A program made the position numbers and the translations under genes. Of a stretch of 7,779 bases of DNA, positions 5,895 to 7,779 are shown in pieces. Source of the stretch: Rhodospirillaceae bacterium (GTDB lineage Bacteria > Pseudomonadota > Alphaproteobacteria > UBA11073); the NCBI GenBank assembly GCA_003536545.1, contig DPZW01000168.1:1-7779 (forward strand). Direction: 5' to 3'. Positions within the stretch are counted from its first letter, which is position 1; every line of letters begins with the position of its first letter. Below the pieces are notes generated by a model that was given only the letters and a program-made list of their open reading frames with translations, ran no database searches and was not told the origin of the DNA.

Positions 5895-6365
5895 TTAGGC
5901 CCGCGCCATTTCAACCTTAATCGTGCGCGGTTTTTTCTCTTCGGGGACCTCCCGCTTCAATTCAATATGCAAAAGTCCGCTCTGCAACTTTGCATTTTCA
6001 ACCCGAACATGATCTGCCAATTGAAAATGGGTTTCAAAATTGCGCTGGCCAATGCCACGGTGCAGAAAAATCACGCCCGGGGAACAGGCTTCATTCTCAG
6101 TACAATTTTCTTTTGCATCCTTGGTTTTTTGTCCGGTCACAATCAGCAGATTATCCTTCTGCGTCAGCTGCAGGTCATCATCTGAAAACCCGGCAACAGC
6201 CATGGTAATGCGGTAATTATTCTCGCCGTATTTTTCAATGTTATAGGGCGGATAATTGGGCGCGGATTTCGGTGAGGCCAAGGCTGTTTCCATCAGGCGC
6301 GAAACATGGTCATAGCCGATGCTGGAACGAAACAGGGGACTAAAGTCGATTGCACAATTATTCAT
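5895..6365 (-). CDS. Small heat-shock protein, Hsp20/IbpA family
   Basis: A 156-residue ATP-independent holdase chaperone. The N-terminal part (FSPLFRSSIGYDHVSRLM, 8-25) matches IbpA-type proteins. The alpha-crystallin domain runs from about 38 to 140: YPPYNIEKYGENNYRITMAVAGF, DNLLIVTG, FLHRGIGQRNFETHFQLAD, and the signature AKLQSGLLHIELKREVPE. The C-terminal I-x-V anchor (IKV, 149-151) that docks on neighbouring subunits is present. The loop at about 80-98 is some ten residues longer than in E. coli IbpA and holds Cys88 and Cys94; Cys4 is a third. The start at 6365 is supported by GAGAGG a few bases upstream. Promoter and leader suggest heat control at both transcription and translation. The family is certain; I give no IbpA/IbpB-style symbol because paralogues are common in alphaproteobacteria. 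Confidence 0.95.
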   Translation of the reverse strand: MNNCAIDFSPLFRSSIGYDHVSRLMETALASPKSAPNYPPYNIEKYGENNYRITMAVAGFSDDDLQLTQKDNLLIVTGQKTKDAKENCTENEACSPGVIFLHRGIGQRNFETHFQLADHVRVENAKLQSGLLHIELKREVPEEKKPRTIKVEMARA

Positions 6366-6419
6366 GATATCCTCTCTTGTTAGCGATATTCAGTTTAAAG
6401 GGCCCAAATGGCACCCTTT
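6366..6419 (-). promoter_or_regulatory. Structured hsp20 leader, possible ROSE-like RNA thermometer
   Basis: Read on the minus strand, two hairpins precede the hsp20 start. The first pairs AAAGGG (6419-6414) with CCCTTT (6402-6397). The second pairs AUAUC (6389-6385) with GAUAU (6371-6367), plus CU (6383-6382) with AG (6375-6374), around a loop of AACAAG. The upstream arm contains UCGCU (6386-6382), which fits the UYGCU hallmark of ROSE thermometers. It lies opposite the Shine-Dalgarno AGAGGA, with a G-G opposition of the kind described for ROSE. ROSE elements control hsp20 genes in alpha- and gammaproteobacteria. The leader is shorter than typical ROSE elements, so the call is tentative. Confidence 0.45.
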
Positions 6420-6427
6420 CAGCTTTT

Positions 6428-6455
6428 ATTTGGTAGAAAAAACGGGGTTTTCAAG
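6428..6455 (-). promoter_or_regulatory. Candidate sigma32 (RpoH) heat-shock promoter for hsp20
   Basis: On the minus strand CTTGAAA (6455-6449) is an exact match to the RpoH -35 element. TACCAAAT (6435-6428), 13 bases on, matches the CCCCATNT -10 at four of seven defined positions. Transcription would start near 6421, giving a leader of about 55 bases that begins at the first leader hairpin. The strong -35 and the target gene support the call; the -10 is weak. Confidence 0.5.
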
Positions 6456-6458
6456 AGC

Positions 6459-6496
6459 TTAACAAAAATTTTATTATTCATAATTTGGTAACAAAT
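6459..6496 (+). promoter_or_regulatory. AT-rich upstream region of rcdA with possible protein-binding sites
   Basis: TTAA (6459-6462), seven bases, then TTTA (6470-6473) comes one base short of the CtrA recognition pattern TTAA-N7-TTAA. Further on, ATTTG (6483-6487) and CAAAT (6492-6496) form a perfect inverted repeat around GTAA. I could not find a convincing -35/-10 pair for rcdA here. Such patterns arise easily by chance in AT-rich DNA, so this is a weak call. Confidence 0.22.
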
Positions 6497-6527
6497 CACG
6501 GCCAAAATGGATGATGAGGAAGTCAAA

Positions 6528-6932
6528 ATGGCCGCACAAATCGCACAATTTAAAAACCCGGCATATAATGAAGCATTGGATCTGCTGTCAGAGGCACATA
6601 CCTATATTTCATACCGCCAGGCCCTGGATGAAAGTAAAATGGCACCACGCCAGCGTTTGTTGATGAGCTATGAAACCATGCGCCTGACGGCCCGCCTGAC
6701 GCAGATTATGGCATGGCTGATGATGCACCGCGCTGTGCAGCAGGGTGAGATGCAACGCGAAGAAACCGGCTTTGACCCTGCCATTGAAGTCAGTGCCGAG
6801 GTATTGGCACTGGACGAGCGTGAGATTGAAGAAGCCGAATTGCCACGCGGATTAAAATATCTGATGGAAAAATCGCATAATCTTTATACCCGCATTCAGC
6901 GCATCGAAGAACAGCACAAAACAATTCACTAA
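6528..6932 (+). CDS. rcdA: RcdA-family (DUF1465) regulator, adaptor in CtrA degradation
   Basis: A 134-residue cytoplasmic protein, all alpha-helical by appearance. It shows the DUF1465 pattern: YNEALDLLSEAHTYISYRQ near the N-terminus, RLLMSYETMRLTARLTQIMAWLMMHRAVQQGEM in the middle, and LPRGLKYLMEKSHNLYTRIQRIEEQ at the end. These form the three long helices expected for RcdA. In Caulobacter, RcdA works with CpdR and PopA to bring CtrA to the ClpXP protease at the swarmer-to-stalked transition. I start at the ATG at 6528 because GAGGA (6516-6520) lies 7 bases upstream; the ATG at 6507 has no ribosome-binding site. It lacks the long tail I recall for Caulobacter RcdA. The next gene follows after 28 bases. 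The family is confident; the role in this organism is inferred from the family. Confidence 0.82.
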   Translation: MAAQIAQFKNPAYNEALDLLSEAHTYISYRQALDESKMAPRQRLLMSYETMRLTARLTQIMAWLMMHRAVQQGEMQREETGFDPAIEVSAEVLALDEREIEEAELPRGLKYLMEKSHNLYTRIQRIEEQHKTIH

Positions 6933-6960
6933 TTGGCTCCAGCATGGCATAATGCGCGCC

Positions 6961-7779
6961 ATGAGTGTTGAAGAAACAATCCCCCTCGAATATGCCGATA
7001 TGCGCCTCGACCGCTATGTGCGCGTCCACTACAAAGGCGTGACACAGGGCTGGATTGAAAAAGCATTGCGCAAAGGCCTGATCCGCCTTGATGGCAGAAA
7101 AACCCGTGCCAATATCCGTGTGGTACAGGGACAGAAATTGACACTGCCCACTTTGCCCGATCTCGATGCACCGGCACCCAAAAAAGTTATTTCGCCGGAT
7201 CATAAACTTGCCAAAGCCATGCGCGCCGCTGTTATCACAGAAACCGATCAATGGATTGCCCTCAATAAACCTGTCGGCATTGCTTCACAGGGCGGTAGCA
7301 AAGTGGTCTGGAGCATTGACCTGCTTGCCGCCGCATTGGTTGAGCCGAATGCTGAAACCACGCCAAAACTTGTGCACCGGCTGGACAAAGATACGTCCGG
7401 CGTAATGTTGCTGGCGAAAACTGCGGCCGCTGCGCGCCGCTTGGGCGATGCCTTCAAGTCACGCGAAATGCGGAAATGTTATCTCGCGATTACAGTTGGG
7501 GTGCCTGATAACAGCCATGGAAAGTTTACGCAGCGACTGCTGAAAAAGCCAACCCCGCAGGGCGGTGAAATGATGCAGGTCGATCCCAAAGGCCAAAGTG
7601 CGATCACAGATTATGCCGTCGTCGATACACTGGGTAAAAAATATGCGCTGGTTGCACTGTGGCCACGCACGGGCCGTACCCATCAATTGCGCGTGCATCT
7701 GGCACACCATGGCACGCCGATTTTAGGCGATCCAAAATATGGCGACGGCTTGCCACCCGAAGATAATTTGCGCGATGAA
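6961..7779 (+). CDS. rluC: RluA-family 23S rRNA pseudouridine synthase, RluC-like (3' end outside window)
   Basis: An open frame of 273 codons reaches the window edge with no stop. Residues about 8-60 form an S4 RNA-binding domain (MRLDRYVRVHYKGVTQGWIEKALRKGLIRLDG), whose KGV and LRKG spacing is like RluC. The catalytic domain follows: WIALNKPVGIASQGG, then HRLDKDTSGVMLLAK with the presumed nucleophile Asp142, then RKCYLAIT, and WPRTGRTHQLRVHLAHHG near the end. The enzyme isomerises uridines of 23S rRNA to pseudouridine; E. coli RluC acts at 955, 2504 and 2580. The start is either the ATG at 6961 or the in-frame ATG at 6952; neither has a clear Shine-Dalgarno. It follows rcdA by 28 bases without a terminator, so co-transcription is likely. 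The RluA superfamily is certain; RluC rather than RluD is a judgement. Confidence 0.88.
   Translation, partial: MSVEETIPLEYADMRLDRYVRVHYKGVTQGWIEKALRKGLIRLDGRKTRANIRVVQGQKLTLPTLPDLDAPAPKKVISPDHKLAKAMRAAVITETDQWIALNKPVGIASQGGSKVVWSIDLLAAALVEPNAETTPKLVHRLDKDTSGVMLLAKTAAAARRLGDAFKSREMRKCYLAITVGVPDNSHGKFTQRLLKKPTPQGGEMMQVDPKGQSAITDYAVVDTLGKKYALVALWPRTGRTHQLRVHLAHHGTPILGDPKYGDGLPPEDNLRDE

Noticed and set aside
6790..7251. 153-codon minus-strand frame antisense to rcdA and rluC
   Set aside because: It spans the ends of two well-supported genes on the other strand and has no credible motif or start.
1..7779. CRISPR array, insertion sequence or long repeats
   Set aside because: No regularly spaced repeats, terminal inverted repeats, transposase motifs or long duplicated segments were seen on either strand.

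Overview
The window reads as a densely packed stretch of an alphaproteobacterial chromosome of intermediate GC content. The main evidence is a fused ispD-ispF gene, an RcdA/DUF1465 cell-cycle adaptor (a family known from alphaproteobacteria), and a DsbD-type redox transporter of ScsB-like layout with a co-translated peroxiredoxin-like partner. I cannot name the genus. I see no insertion sequence, CRISPR array, phage gene or integrase. Apart from the two lipoprotein genes and one orphan gene, the content is core metabolism and envelope upkeep.

Layout. At 1-448 (minus) there are two short lipoprotein-like genes in tandem, the second cut by the window edge, in visibly AT-richer DNA. Divergent from them, ispDF (583-1707) encodes a bifunctional enzyme of the MEP isoprenoid pathway and is followed 13 bases later by tRNA-Arg(UCU) (1721-1797). 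Facing these on the minus strand are a secreted SYLF/Ysc84-like protein (1801-2352) and an unrecognised protein of about 212 residues (2418-3056). A 147-base divergent region with a good sigma70-like promoter leads to a DsbD-family membrane reductase (3204-5261), overlapped by an exported peroxiredoxin-like protein (5258-5857). A 9-bp GC-rich hairpin closes this operon and also serves the facing small heat-shock gene (5895-6365, minus). The heat-shock leader has a sigma32-like promoter and a hairpin that could hide its ribosome-binding site. Divergent from it are rcdA (6528-6932) and the start of an RluC-type pseudouridine synthase (6961 to the edge).

How the genes may work together. The DsbD-like protein should carry electrons from cytoplasmic thioredoxin through eight membrane helices to its periplasmic domains. 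The coupled peroxiredoxin-like protein is the obvious candidate acceptor, giving a reducing or peroxide-detoxifying relay in the periplasm. The other genes are independent housekeeping units. No clearly unprecedented system is visible. The items most worth a second look are the redox pair, the possible ROSE-like RNA thermometer before hsp20, the orphan protein at 2418-3056, and the lipoprotein pair.
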